Assembly: GCA_947627575.1 (NCBI GenBank)
Contig: CANQWN010000001.1
Span: forward strand, 186,001 to 250,000
Direction of reading: 5' to 3'
DNA from: an uncultured Clostridia bacterium
Lineage (GTDB): Bacteria; Bacillota; Clostridia; Christensenellales; Borkfalkiaceae
DNA length: 64,000 nt
The position numbers were made by a program, and so were the translations under genes. Below the pieces are notes generated by a model. That model was not told the DNA's origin. It was given only the letters and a program-made list of their open reading frames with translations, and did no database searches. Of the stretch, positions 1 through 8,581 are shown piece by piece (within the stretch, counting starts at the first letter, position 1; every line of letters starts with the position of its first letter).

Positions 1-43
1 GCGAAAGTTATGCTGTTACAAATATGATGTGGCTGTGATATGA
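1..43 (+). CDS. 3' end of an upstream gene (partial)
   Basis: Frame 2 is open from the window edge and ends in a TGA at 41-43 that overlaps the lepB ATG at 40 in an ATGA arrangement, which is typical of translational coupling. Only 13 codons are visible, so the product cannot be named. Another frame stops at 27, so the choice rests on the overlap alone. Confidence 0.35.
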   Translation, partial: RKLCCYKYDVAVI

Positions 44-732
44 GGAAAGTACGCAACAATCTGTATTCTGCAAAAGAAAACAGAAAACTTAATATTTTGC
101 TTAACGCAGCGTTGATTGCCGTACTTGTGATTTTGTGCGTCGAATTGATTTTCGGCGTTATCTATTCGGGTTTTTACGTTGTGGGCAATTCGATGTCGCC
201 AACGCTGACGGGCGCGGCAAGCGAAACTACGGCAGGCGGCGATTATGTATACGTCGATGCGAATAAGCAACCCGATTACGGCGATATAGTAGTTGTAATG
301 CGGGATGAAAACGGCGCAAGGGTGCCTATAATCAAGCGTGTTATCGCTTTGGGCGGCGATACCGTTTGGCTGAACCATGGTGTACTGTATATAAAATACC
401 GCGGAGAAAAACAACGTATATTTGTTAATGAGCCTTATGTCAATAAGTTAAACAATACGGGCGCCAATCCGCGGAATACATTTCCTACGGAAAACGGCGC
501 GCTAATCGGCGAAGGGCACCTCGTCAAGGAAGGTTGTATGTTTCTGATGGGCGACAACAGGGACATAAGCAACGACAGCCGCGGCGAATTGCGGGATAGT
601 TCCGGTATAGATTTCCCGCTGGACGATTTGTGCGGAGTTGTTACAAAATGGTCTATTAGCGGCAAATCGTTTTTTACGGCGGTACACGAATATTTTATTT
701 TCAAACTGCCGTCGTATTTCGGGATAAAATAA
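40..732 (+). CDS. lepB: Signal peptidase I
   Basis: Type I signal peptidase (family S26), which cleaves signal peptides from exported proteins at the outer face of the membrane. One N-terminal membrane segment (about residues 19-43) is followed by the catalytic domain. Box B GNSMSPTL carries the nucleophile Ser51. The general base is Lys99 in the segment IIKRVIALGGD, and box E GDNRD lies at 171-175. At 230 residues it has the usual Gram-positive size, with a single membrane anchor. The start overlaps the stop of the preceding frame (ATGA). The window also encodes several exported lipoproteins and secreted proteins. The secreted one at 43.9 kb would be a natural substrate, while lipoproteins need the separate LspA, which is not in the window. 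Confidence 0.93.
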   Translation: MRKVRNNLYSAKENRKLNILLNAALIAVLVILCVELIFGVIYSGFYVVGNSMSPTLTGAASETTAGGDYVYVDANKQPDYGDIVVVMRDENGARVPIIKRVIALGGDTVWLNHGVLYIKYRGEKQRIFVNEPYVNKLNNTGANPRNTFPTENGALIGEGHLVKEGCMFLMGDNRDISNDSRGELRDSSGIDFPLDDLCGVVTKWSISGKSFFTAVHEYFIFKLPSYFGIK

Positions 733-750
733 TATAGAGAGGAAAAATTT

Positions 751-1020
751 ATGCGTGCGGTTGTAACCGTAGTGGGAAAGGACAGAACGGGCATAATAGC
801 TAAAGTAAGCGCTTTTCTTGCCGAAAAAAAAGTTAATATTCTCGATATAAGCCAAACGATTCTTCAGGATTATTTCGCAATGATTATGCTTGTGGATTTA
901 TCCTCTTGTTCGGTTAAACTTTCCGACCTTGCAGACGACTGTGCCGAATTGGGCAGGGAAATAGGTATGTCTATACACGTCCAGCACGAAGAAATATTTA
1001 ACGCGATGCACAGCGTGTGA
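751..1020 (+). CDS. ACT domain protein, UPF0237 family
   Basis: An 89-residue stand-alone ACT domain. The N-terminal strand-turn with GKDRTGI followed by a helix and the segment NILDISQT is the usual ACT ligand-binding beginning. ACT domains bind amino acids or similar small molecules, but the ligand here is unknown. The gene ends 7 bp before the DUF711 gene. The pairing UPF0237 plus UPF0210 is a conserved neighbour pair in Firmicutes, so the two proteins probably act together. A good Shine-Dalgarno (AGAGAGG) lies upstream of the ATG. Confidence 0.85.
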   Translation: MRAVVTVVGKDRTGIIAKVSAFLAEKKVNILDISQTILQDYFAMIMLVDLSSCSVKLSDLADDCAELGREIGMSIHVQHEEIFNAMHSV

Positions 1021-1027
1021 GGTTAAA

Positions 1028-2383
1028 ATGTTCAATACAAGCGATGTATTAGAAACTATAAATATGATAGAGCGCGAGCATCTTGATATACGCACCGTAA
1101 CTATGGGTATTTCGCTTTTGCCCTGTATGGCGGGTACGGCTGAAAAAACGGCTGAAAACGTATATGAAGAGGTTTGCAGAAGAGCGGGAGATATAGTTAA
1201 AGTTACAAAGGATTTGTCGCTGGAATACGGTATACCTATTGTAAACAAACGCGTCTCCGTAACGCCCGTAAGTATAATTTGCGCCCCTTTTGCCGAAAAA
1301 TCATATCTGATAGGCAAAGCGTTGGACAGGGCGGCAAAAAATCTTGGTATAGATTTTCTCGGCGGTTATTCCGCGCTTGTTCACAAGGGAATGGCGGAAT
1401 ACGAAAAGAAATTTATATCCACTATTCCGCAGACGCTTGCCGAAACGGAAAGGCTGTGTTCTTCGGTGAACGTGGGTTCGTCAAAGACGGGCATAAATAT
1501 GGACGCCGTGCGCGTTATGGGCGAAACAATCAAAAAAACCGCGGAATTGACAAGCGCCAACGGCGGCTACGGTTGCGCAAAGCTGGTTGTATTTTGTAAC
1601 GCCGTAGAGGACAACCCCTTTATGGCAGGCGCATTTCACGGCATAGGGGAAAGCGGCACGGTAATAAACGTTGGCGTTTCCGGACCCGGAGTTGTACAGC
1701 ACGCCATAGAAAGTATGCCTTCCGCAAATTTAACCGAACTTGCCGAAACAATTAAAAGAACGGCGTTTAAAATTACCCGCGCAGGGCAACTGATTGCCGC
1801 CGAAGCGGCAAAACGGTTGGGCGCGGAATTCGGGATAGTGGATTTATCGCTTGCGCCTACGCCCGCGAGAGGGGATTCGGTTGCGCAGATTCTTGAAGAA
1901 ATGGGGCTGGAAACCGTCGGAACCCACGGAACTACGGCTTGCCTTGCCATGCTTAACGACGCGGTGAAAAAGGGCGGCGTGATGGCAAGTTCCAAAGTCG
2001 GCGGTTTGTCCGGCGCGTTTATTCCCGTTTCCGAAGACGCGGGAATGATTGACGCGGCGGAAAAGGGCGTTCTCTGTATAGATAAGCTGGAAGCGATGAC
2101 GTCGGTATGTTCCGTCGGGATAGATATGGTGGCGGTGCCGGGCGATACTTCCGCGGACACGATAAGCGCAATAATCGCCGACGAAGCGGCTATAGGAATG
2201 ATTAACAATAAAACTACCGCTGTAAGAATTATTCCCGCGCCGGGTAAAAAGGTGGGCGACAGCGTTAATTTCGGCGGACTTTTGGGGAGGGCGCCCATAA
2301 TGCCCGTCCACAACCAATCCGCAAGCAAATTTATTTCCCGCGGCGGACTTATTCCGGCGCCTATACATTCCAATAAAAATTAG
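1028..2383 (+). CDS. PFL family protein (DUF711/UPF0210)
   Basis: A 451-residue protein of the DUF711/UPF0210 family, related in fold to pyruvate formate-lyase-like proteins, with no established reaction. It is full length for the family, glycine rich, and has the repeated segments [23 protein letters not shown] and VPGDTSADT that are typical of it. It is co-transcribed with the ACT protein 7 bp upstream, which may sense an effector for it. I do not see the glycyl-radical loop of true PFL enzymes, so the family name should not be read as an activity. Confidence 0.85.
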   Translation: MFNTSDVLETINMIEREHLDIRTVTMGISLLPCMAGTAEKTAENVYEEVCRRAGDIVKVTKDLSLEYGIPIVNKRVSVTPVSIICAPFAEKSYLIGKALDRAAKNLGIDFLGGYSALVHKGMAEYEKKFISTIPQTLAETERLCSSVNVGSSKTGINMDAVRVMGETIKKTAELTSANGGYGCAKLVVFCNAVEDNPFMAGAFHGIGESGTVINVGVSGPGVVQHAIESMPSANLTELAETIKRTAFKITRAGQLIAAEAAKRLGAEFGIVDLSLAPTPARGDSVAQILEEMGLETVGTHGTTACLAMLNDAVKKGGVMASSKVGGLSGAFIPVSEDAGMIDAAEKGVLCIDKLEAMTSVCSVGIDMVAVPGDTSADTISAIIADEAAIGMINNKTTAVRIIPAPGKKVGDSVNFGGLLGRAPIMPVHNQSASKFISRGGLIPAPIHSNKN

Positions 2384-2391
2384 AGGTTGAA

Positions 2392-4167
2392 ATGAAAAGA
2401 GAAGAAGTTAAAACAAGTTATAAGTGGAAATTAGACGATATTTACCCCGACGATAAAGCATGGGAGGAAGATTTCGCCCTTGCCCAAAAGCAGCTTTGCT
2501 TTACGCAATACAGAGGTAAATTGCACGATAAAGTTCAACTTTTGTCTTTTCATAAGGCTATGGACGAATTCGGCAAGCGTTTGGATAAACTTGCCGCATA
2601 TGCGCATTTGCATCACGACGGGGATATAAACAACAATGAATACGCTGTTATGTATTCCAAAATACACGCTTTGTATTCCAAATACTCTACCGAAGTTTCG
2701 TTTTACGAACCCGAAGTTTCAAAACTTGACGACGGTTTTCTCGACAGCTTAATATCCGACCCCGATTTTTCGGATTATGATTATCATTTCAAAAGAGTTA
2801 AGGCGCGCAAAAAGCACGCTGTAAGCGAAGAAGAGGAAAAAATTATCGGGCTTGCATACGACGTGTTCGGAATGTTCAGCGACACGTTCGGCGTGCTTGA
2901 CAATCTCGATTTGCCTTTGCCGGAAATAGAGTACGGCGGCGAAAAGACAAAACTTTCCCACGGGTTATACGGCGTTATAATTCACGGCGACGACAGGGAG
3001 AAGCGCAGAGAGGCGTATGAAAAATATTATGCGGCGTATCTGGGGCTTATCAATACCATAACGTCCACTTATGTGGGAAACGTAAAAAGCGACGTTTTGC
3101 TTTCAAAAGTTTATAAATTTTCTTCCTGCCTCGATATGGCGCTGTTTGAAGAGGACGTGGACAGGGCTGTGTACGACAATCTGCTTAAATGCGTGGATAA
3201 AAATCTTTCGTCAATGCACCGCTATATCGCCGACAGAAAAAAAATTCTCGGTTACGATAAACAATATTTTTATGATATCTATGCGCCGCTTGTCAGCGGG
3301 GTGGATTTTAAATTGCCGTATGACGAGGCGTTCGATTTTGTGGTAAGCGGTCTATCGGTGTTAGGGGAAGAGTATTGCCGCCTGTTCAAAAAAGGGCGCG
3401 ACGAGCGCTGGATTGACGTGGAAGAAACAGACGGCAAACGCAACGGCGCGTATTGCGCAAGCTGTTACGGCGTTCATCCGTATGTGTTGCTTAATTATCA
3501 CCCGTCAATTTCGGAAGTGTTTACGATAGCCCATGAAATGGGGCACGCGATGCATACCTATTTTTCGCAAAACAATCAACCGTATTATAAAAGCCAATAT
3601 AAAATATTCGTCGGCGAAGTTGCAAGCACGGTAAACGAGGTTCTGTTGCTGAAATATATGCTTTCAACCGCCACAGACATAAATTTAAAGAAATATCTTT
3701 TAAATTATTACCTCGATACAATCCGCGTAACTTTGCATAGACAAACAATGTTTGCCGAATTTGAAAGCGAAGTGCACACTGTGCTTGAAAAAGAACAACC
3801 GCTGACCAAAGAAAATATGTGTGCAATTTATACGGAAATAAGCAAGAAGTATTACGGCGAGGAAATAGAACACGACGATAAAATCGCGTGCGAATGGGCG
3901 AGGGTGCCTCATTTCTATTCTTCGTTTTACGTATACAAGTACGCCACAGGCATAATTTCGGCAATCAATATTGCCAAACGCATTTTAAGCGAGGGGGGAA
4001 GCGCCGTAAAGGACTATATGAAATTTCTTTCGGGCGGCGCGTCAACCGACCCCGTAAGCCTGCTTAAACTTGCAGGCGTAGATCTTTCAAAATCACAACC
4101 TTTCGAGATTGCCATGCGTGAATTTGAAGAAACACTCGATGAATTTGAAAAATTAATGGGTTTATAA
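2392..4167 (+). CDS. pepF: Oligoendopeptidase F (M3 metallopeptidase)
   Basis: Cytosolic zinc peptidase that degrades short oligopeptides. The zinc site is HEMGH at 381-385, with the third ligand Glu409 in a GEVAST segment. The 591-residue length matches PepF/M3B. The N-terminal two thirds is helical and has the usual PepF beginning (YKWKLDDIYP). The gene starts 9 bp after the DUF711 stop and ends 6 bp before dnaB, so it is probably in one transcript. The stop codon lies inside a 30 bp motif that recurs elsewhere in the window (see 14953 and 28795). Confidence 0.93.
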   Translation: MKREEVKTSYKWKLDDIYPDDKAWEEDFALAQKQLCFTQYRGKLHDKVQLLSFHKAMDEFGKRLDKLAAYAHLHHDGDINNNEYAVMYSKIHALYSKYSTEVSFYEPEVSKLDDGFLDSLISDPDFSDYDYHFKRVKARKKHAVSEEEEKIIGLAYDVFGMFSDTFGVLDNLDLPLPEIEYGGEKTKLSHGLYGVIIHGDDREKRREAYEKYYAAYLGLINTITSTYVGNVKSDVLLSKVYKFSSCLDMALFEEDVDRAVYDNLLKCVDKNLSSMHRYIADRKKILGYDKQYFYDIYAPLVSGVDFKLPYDEAFDFVVSGLSVLGEEYCRLFKKGRDERWIDVEETDGKRNGAYCASCYGVHPYVLLNYHPSISEVFTIAHEMGHAMHTYFSQNNQPYYKSQYKIFVGEVASTVNEVLLLKYMLSTATDINLKKYLLNYYLDTIRVTLHRQTMFAEFESEVHTVLEKEQPLTKENMCAIYTEISKKYYGEEIEHDDKIACEWARVPHFYSSFYVYKYATGIISAINIAKRILSEGGSAVKDYMKFLSGGASTDPVSLLKLAGVDLSKSQPFEIAMREFEETLDEFEKLMGL

Positions 4168-4190
4168 AGTACTATGTCAGACAAAACTAA
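4161..4190. repeat. Copy of dispersed 30 bp motif (25/30 to the 28795 copy)
   Basis: The segment beginning TTTATAAAGTACTATG matches the intergenic copies at 14953 and 28795. It spans the pepF stop and the dnaB start codon, so here the ATG of the motif is the dnaB ATG. It could be a coincidence of constrained sequence, but 25 of 30 identities with the 28795 copy is more than expected. Confidence 0.45.
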
Positions 4191-5646
4191 TGTTATGCCC
4201 AACAATTTGGAAGCCGAACAGGCATTGTTGGGGTGTATGCTTATCGATAACGAAATTCTTGCCGATGTATTGGGCAGACTTGATAAGAAAGATTTTTATC
4301 AGGAATCGCATCAATACATTCTTTCGGCAATGAAAGTTATTTTTGAAGAGAGGAAGCCCGTCGATATCGTCACCATATGCGACAAGTTGGAAAACGAAGG
4401 CAACCTTGAAAAATCGGGCGGGATTACCTATCTTACCGAACTTGCGCAAACCACGCCTTCGTCCGCAAATTACAAGCACTATTTTGAAATAGTAAAACGG
4501 GACAGCGTAAACCGCAGTCTTATACGTGCTTCCCGCGACGTTATCGATTTTGCAAAATCAAGCGACGACCCCGTAAAAAGCGTTCAGTTTGCGGAAGAGC
4601 AGGTGTATTCCATTTCGCGAACAAACGATTCGTCGGAGCTTAAAGATATCCGTGAAACGCCCACGCTTGACACTATTTTATCCAAATTTGAACAGTTGAG
4701 CAAGGATAAAGACGCTTTGAGGGGCTTGCGGACAGGCTTTACCCGCCTTGATAAACTTACAAACGGCTTGCAAAAATCCGATCTTATCGTCATTGCCGCC
4801 CGCCCCGGTATGGGTAAAACGTCGCTTGCCATGAATATAGTTGAAAACGCCGCTTTGGTAAACAATTCCGTATGCGCGGTGTTTTCGCTTGAAATGCCGG
4901 AAGAACAGATTCTTCGCCGTCTGTTGTGCAGTGCGGCAAACGTCAGCATGGCAAACGCGCTTGCCGGCAAGTTAACGCCCAGAGATTGGAGAAAACTTGC
5001 CGTAGCGAGGACGCAATTGAGAGAATCGAGGATTATAATCGACGATTCTTCGCGCGTTACACCCGCCGAAATACTTTCCAAATGCCGCAGAATAAAGGCG
5101 CAAAACAACGGCAGGCTCGATTTGGTGATGATAGACTATATCCAGCTTATGTCAAGCGGGAAGCGCAACGAGGAGAACAGACAACAGGAAGTTGCTTCCA
5201 TCACCCGTGATCTGAAAATTATGGCAAAAGAATTGGATGTGCCCGTTATAGCTCTTTCGCAGTTAAGGCGTATCCAATCCGACGAACCGCAACTTTCGGA
5301 TTTGCGCGAATCCGGCGCGATAGAGCAGGACGCCGACATAGTTATGTTCATAAACCGCCCGGATGTGAACGCTACGCCGGAAGAAATAGAGAAAAAGAAA
5401 ATAGTGGTGGGGATGGCTTACCTTATAATAGCAAAGCACAGAAACGGCGGATTGGACAGGATTCCTTTGAGATTCAAAGGCGAACTTACAAAATTTGTCA
5501 ATCCCGAACCCGACGAAAATCTTCAACCGCCGCCTTCGGGCGCGAACGCTTCGGGCGAAGCGCCGCACGCACCCGACGATATTCCGCCGGAAGAAGATAA
5601 TTCATTACCCGACATAGATGACGACGAAGAGCCGCCTTTTGATTGA
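4174..5646 (+). CDS. dnaB: Replicative DNA helicase
   Basis: Hexameric 5'-3' helicase of the replication fork. The N-terminal domain (about 10-110) begins with NLEAEQALLGCML, as is typical of DnaB. The RecA-like ATPase has Walker A in ARPGMGKTS (209-217), Walker B in LVMIDYIQLM, and the late motifs ALSQLRR and RESGAIEQDADIV. At 490 residues it is slightly long because of an acidic, proline-rich C-terminal tail (about 455-490). The upstream ATG at 4174 has no clear ribosome site. An in-frame ATG at 4195 (MPNNLEAEQ) fits the usual DnaB N-terminus and could be the real start. Confidence 0.94.
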   Translation: MSDKTNVMPNNLEAEQALLGCMLIDNEILADVLGRLDKKDFYQESHQYILSAMKVIFEERKPVDIVTICDKLENEGNLEKSGGITYLTELAQTTPSSANYKHYFEIVKRDSVNRSLIRASRDVIDFAKSSDDPVKSVQFAEEQVYSISRTNDSSELKDIRETPTLDTILSKFEQLSKDKDALRGLRTGFTRLDKLTNGLQKSDLIVIAARPGMGKTSLAMNIVENAALVNNSVCAVFSLEMPEEQILRRLLCSAANVSMANALAGKLTPRDWRKLAVARTQLRESRIIIDDSSRVTPAEILSKCRRIKAQNNGRLDLVMIDYIQLMSSGKRNEENRQQEVASITRDLKIMAKELDVPVIALSQLRRIQSDEPQLSDLRESGAIEQDADIVMFINRPDVNATPEEIEKKKIVVGMAYLIIAKHRNGGLDRIPLRFKGELTKFVNPEPDENLQPPPSGANASGEAPHAPDDIPPEEDNSLPDIDDDEEPPFD

Positions 5647-5650
5647 TTAA

Positions 5651-6652
5651 ATGCTTACCCAAATACTTAAAATTGACGAAAACTCGCTTAAACTTGCTGA
5701 AAATATCATATTAGGCGGCGGCGTTGTAGCTTTCCCGACGGAAACGGTTTACGGGTTGGGGGCAAGCGCTTTGGACGGCGCAGCCGTAAATTCGGTATTT
5801 GAAATAAAAGGCAGACCGAACGATAACCCGTTGATTGCCCACGTGCATAAAGATTATGACATAACCCGCCTTGTGGACGGCGTGCCGCAATATGCCCGTT
5901 TGCTTGCGGAAGCGTTTTTGCCCGGACCGCTTACGATGGTTTTCCACAGCAAAGGCGTTGTTTGCAAAGAAGTTTCCTGCGGGTTGGATACATTGGCTAT
6001 CCGCGTTCCGTCTCATGAGGGCGCACAGAGGCTTTTAAAATATCTCGATATTCCGATAGCCGCCCCTTCGGCTAATATTTCAAAACACGTAAGCCCCGTC
6101 ACATCACAACATGTTTATAGCGATCTCAACGGGAAAATACCGCTTATTCTCGACGGCGGGAAATGTTCCGGCGGCATAGAAAGCACTGTTCTGGATTGTA
6201 CGGGGGAGATTCCCGTAGTATTGCGCAGCGGGCTTGTTACGCAGGATATGATTGCGCAGGTTGCGGGAGGTTGCGACGTTTATGTGATGAAAGAGGGGGA
6301 ACGCGTAAGATCCCCCGGTATGAAATATAAACATTATTCGCCGTCTTGCAGGACTTTAATGTTTGACAGCGGCGAAACCGGGCAAGCTGTAAAGGCGTAC
6401 TTACAAATAGAAAACGCGGGTGAAACGCCGTACATACTGTGCGAAAATAAGGTTGCAAAAAGCATTAAAGTTAAAAATGTTTTAAATTTAGGCGAAACCG
6501 AAAGCGAAATGGCGGCAAATCTGTATCAAAAACTGCGTGAGGGCGAACAACTTGCCGACGTTATAATAGCCGTTGCGCCCGAAAAGCGGGATGGAATTAT
6601 GACGGGCGTAATGAACAGGCTTACAAAAGCCTGCGGGAAAATAATAAAATGA
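5651..6652 (+). CDS. sua5: L-threonylcarbamoyladenylate synthase (Sua5 type)
   Basis: Makes threonylcarbamoyl-AMP from threonine, bicarbonate and ATP for the t6A37 modification of ANN-decoding tRNAs. The YrdC domain (about 10-205) contains FPTETVYGLG and the KGRPNDNPL nucleotide/threonine site. The extra C-terminal Sua5 domain (about 235-333) distinguishes it from short TsaC, and the 333-residue length agrees. It starts 4 bp after dnaB and overlaps the next gene by ATGA. The order sua5, ywlE, rpiB is the familiar ywlC-ywlE-ywlF order of Bacillus. Confidence 0.93.
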   Translation: MLTQILKIDENSLKLAENIILGGGVVAFPTETVYGLGASALDGAAVNSVFEIKGRPNDNPLIAHVHKDYDITRLVDGVPQYARLLAEAFLPGPLTMVFHSKGVVCKEVSCGLDTLAIRVPSHEGAQRLLKYLDIPIAAPSANISKHVSPVTSQHVYSDLNGKIPLILDGGKCSGGIESTVLDCTGEIPVVLRSGLVTQDMIAQVAGGCDVYVMKEGERVRSPGMKYKHYSPSCRTLMFDSGETGQAVKAYLQIENAGETPYILCENKVAKSIKVKNVLNLGETESEMAANLYQKLREGEQLADVIIAVAPEKRDGIMTGVMNRLTKACGKIIK

Positions 6653-7095
6653 AAAGAAAAAAAATTTTGTTTGTTTGCACCGGAAATACCTGCCGAAGTC
6701 CTATGGCGGAAGCGTTGCTTAAAAGCAAAATAAAAAAGTGCAAAATTAAGTGGTGGGACGTTTCGTCTTGCGGAATACGCGCCGAAGTAGGCGGGCTTAT
6801 GAGTGAAAACAGCCGCGTCGTTTTGGAAGAAGTGGGTATCAGGTTGGATAAATTTGCCCCGCGGCAACTTACCCAAAAATATCTGTCCGCCGCAACTTTG
6901 GTGGTGTGTATGACCACTACCCAAAAGCAAATGTTGGAAGACTGCGGTGAAGTTGTAAGTATAAAGGATATTTGCGGTATGGAAGTGCCCGACCCGTACG
7001 GTTGCGGAATAGAGGCGTACAGGGCGGCGAGAGACGTCCTTTCGCGCGCATGCGATATAATAATCAGAAATTTTATAAGACAATATAAGGATTGA
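6649..7095 (+). CDS. ywlE: Low-molecular-weight phosphatase, YwlE-like (protein-arginine phosphatase)
   Basis: LMW-PTP fold phosphatase. The P-loop CTGNTCRS gives nucleophile Cys10 and Arg16, and the general acid is the first Asp of DPYG (about 105). The Thr in the NTC segment of the loop is the residue that makes YwlE specific for phospho-arginine in Bacillus and Geobacillus, so arginine phosphatase is favoured over tyrosine phosphatase. No McsB kinase is in the window. It overlaps sua5 by 4 bp and lies 9 bp before rpiB, so the three are co-transcribed. Confidence 0.88.
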   Translation: MKRKKILFVCTGNTCRSPMAEALLKSKIKKCKIKWWDVSSCGIRAEVGGLMSENSRVVLEEVGIRLDKFAPRQLTQKYLSAATLVVCMTTTQKQMLEDCGEVVSIKDICGMEVPDPYGCGIEAYRAARDVLSRACDIIIRNFIRQYKD

Positions 7096-7104
7096 GGTAT
7101 AAAT

Positions 7105-7554
7105 ATGAAAATTGCTTTGGCTTGCGATCACGGCGGATTGAATTTAAAAAACAAAATAATCGCGTATCTTGCCGATAACGGCTATGAATATGTTGATTTC
7201 GGAACGAACTCTACGGCAAGTTGCGATTATCCTGATTTTGCTTTGCCCGCCGCCGAAGCCGTTGCGGACGGACAGTGCGACAGGGGTATTCTCGTTTGTT
7301 CCACAGGGATAGGCGTTTCGATAGTCGCAAACAAAGTTCCCGGCATAAGGTGCGCGCATTGTCACGATAGTTATTGCGCGGAATTTACCCGCCGCCATAA
7401 CGATGCAAACGTATTGGCTATGGGTGAAAAAGTAGTTGGAGAGGGTTACGCTTTGAAAATAGTTGAAACTTTCCTTACTACGGCTTTCGAGGGAGGCAGG
7501 CATCAGCGCAGGGTAGATAAAATATCCGAAATAGAGAAAAAGTACTTGAAATAA
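7105..7554 (+). CDS. rpiB: Ribose-5-phosphate isomerase B
   Basis: RpiB/LacAB family isomerase interconverting ribose 5-phosphate and ribulose 5-phosphate in the pentose phosphate pathway. The sequence starts with MKIALACDHGG, carries the active-site cysteine loop CSTGIG and the later segment RHNDANVLAMG, and is 149 residues long as usual. A ribosome site (TGAGG) precedes the ATG. It is the last gene of the sua5 cluster, and the promoter of the following tRNA begins just after its stop codon. Confidence 0.93.
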   Translation: MKIALACDHGGLNLKNKIIAYLADNGYEYVDFGTNSTASCDYPDFALPAAEAVADGQCDRGILVCSTGIGVSIVANKVPGIRCAHCHDSYCAEFTRRHNDANVLAMGEKVVGEGYALKIVETFLTTAFEGGRHQRRVDKISEIEKKYLK

Positions 7555-7555
7555 A

Positions 7556-7584
7556 TTGACAATAACGCGATTATTTATTATAAT
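7556..7584 (+). promoter_or_regulatory. tRNA-Leu promoter
   Basis: Perfect -35 TTGACA at 7556-7561, a 17 bp spacer and -10 TATAAT at 7579-7584. The predicted start, about 7591, is just before the tRNA. Confidence 0.85.
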
Positions 7585-7595
7585 TGCGTTGTTTT

Positions 7596-7678
7596 GCGGA
7601 TGTGGCGGAACTGGCAGACGCGCAGGTTTCAGGTTCCTGTGGGCGACCGTGGGGGTTCAAATCCCTTCATCCGCACCA
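7596..7678 (+). tRNA. tRNA-Leu (CAG)
   Basis: Acceptor stem GCGGATG pairs with CATCCGC (7668-7674), followed by discriminator A and an encoded CCA. The anticodon loop TTCAGGT gives anticodon CAG at 7630-7632. The T-arm GGTTCAAATCC and an 83 nt length fit a leucine tRNA with a short variable arm. One T-T mismatch sits at the base of the anticodon loop. Confidence 0.93.
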
Positions 7679-7728
7679 AAAAAGAAGTATGAAAATGATA
7701 CAAAATATCGGCTTCATACTTCTTTTTT
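7679..7728 (+). terminator. Terminator of tRNA-Leu
   Basis: Stem GAAGTATGAA/TTCATACTTC, extended by A/T pairs, then TTTTTT at 7723-7728. It starts right after the CCA. Confidence 0.85.
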
Positions 7729-7830
7729 ATTGCCTTTTGGGGCTTTTCGGGGTTGTTTTTCCGAAAATCCACCTTTCACAGCCGTTCGGTTCCTCGCCGG
7801 GCGGCTTTTCTTTTTAGTTAAATACAATGT

Positions 7831-7862
7831 AAAGCGCGGGATAAATGCATTCCGCGCTTTTT
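7831..7862 (+). terminator. Second hairpin terminator
   Basis: A 9 bp stem AAAGCGCGG/CCGCGCTTT with a 12 nt loop, followed by TTTTTC. The region between the two terminators (7729-7830) holds no recognisable gene. Confidence 0.6.
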
Positions 7863-7888
7863 CATTATTGAAAAGGTCGAAAAAATCA

Positions 7889-7938
7889 GTTGACAAATCA
7901 ACCAAAAATAAATATACTCATAGTTGACTAATCAACTA
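7889..7938 (+). promoter_or_regulatory. marR promoter with two palindromic operators
   Basis: The -35 TTGACA (7890-7895), 17 bp spacer and -10 TATACT (7913-7918) form a strong promoter. Palindrome 1, GTTGACAAATCAAC (7889-7902), covers the -35. Palindrome 2, TAGTTGACTAATCAACTA (7921-7938), covers the start site. Both share GTTGA-N4-TCAAC half-sites, and their centres are 34 bp apart. Two matching operators at the regulator's own promoter suggest autorepression by the MarR protein. Confidence 0.78.
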
Positions 7939-7948
7939 ATGGTGTGTT

Positions 7949-8398
7949 ATGGAAGATTTGTTTGTGGATTTTACGCTTTCGATTCTGCGGCTGAATAAAC
8001 TCGTTCAAAAGATCAAGACATTTGAGATTGAAAAATTCGGTTTAAAACCCATACACGTGATGTGCGGTTACTATCTCAACAAACACCCGCAGGGACTTAC
8101 GGCGAAAGAACTTTCGGAACTGACGTTTGAAGATAAGGCGGCAATTTCTCGCGCGCTTAAAATGATGCAGGAAAGAGGTTATGTAAACTATGACGCCGAC
8201 AGACGAAATGCTATCATAAATCTGACGGAAGAGGGGAAACGATTCACAAGCATTATCTGTGCGCGTGCGGAGAAAGCTGTTGCCGCGGGCAGTGTGGATT
8301 TTACGGAAGAGGAGAGAAATTTCTTTTATAAATCTCTTGACGTGATTAATGAAAATTTAAGAGCTTATTATGAGGAATTGATAAAAAAACGTCAATAA
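7949..8398 (+). CDS. MarR family transcriptional regulator
   Basis: A 149-residue winged-helix regulator. The N-terminal dimerisation helix is followed by the DNA-binding part LTAKELSELTFEDKAAISRA (about 50-70) and the wing RGYVNYDADRRNAIINLT. MarR proteins are dimers that release DNA on binding small, often lipophilic or phenolic, ligands. The two palindromes in its promoter are the probable operators. The next gene, a membrane aldehyde/alcohol enzyme fusion, is the obvious target, with a fatty aldehyde or related lipid as a possible ligand (inference). The 5' leader is only about 24 nt and has no clear Shine-Dalgarno sequence. Confidence 0.88.
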   Translation: MEDLFVDFTLSILRLNKLVQKIKTFEIEKFGLKPIHVMCGYYLNKHPQGLTAKELSELTFEDKAAISRALKMMQERGYVNYDADRRNAIINLTEEGKRFTSIICARAEKAVAAGSVDFTEEERNFFYKSLDVINENLRAYYEELIKKRQ

Positions 8399-8424
8399 AC
8401 GGACTCGGAAAAAATAAACTTTAA

Positions 8425-8550
8425 GAAGAAGCAAATTTTTATAACCTAACAAAAAAAGCGCTTTGGGTATCCAATAAAAACTTCAATGACTCCACGGCGA
8501 TTTATGGCTATTCTTTTTCGGCGGGAGAATTGAAGGCGGTTGTGAGATAA
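8425..8550 (+). pseudogene. Possible 3' remnant of a lost gene
   Basis: The 183 bp between marR and the fusion gene contains an open frame of 41 codons, without a start codon, ending in TAA at 8548-8550. Its translation ends in DSTAIYGYSFSAGELKAVVR, which reads like the C-terminus of a normal protein rather than random sequence. I do not recognise the family. It may be what is left of a deleted gene, or nothing. Confidence 0.3.
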
Positions 8551-8581
8551 TTATCCGAAGAGCCTGACGGAGAAATCATAA

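Noticed and set aside
1636..2373. Long antisense frame (245 codons) opposite the PFL-family gene
   Set aside because: It is a shadow of biased codon use in a well-supported conserved gene, with no ribosome site or promoter.
7556..7927. Open frames across tRNA-Leu and the following terminators
   Set aside because: They translate a tRNA gene and terminator hairpins, so they cannot be real genes.
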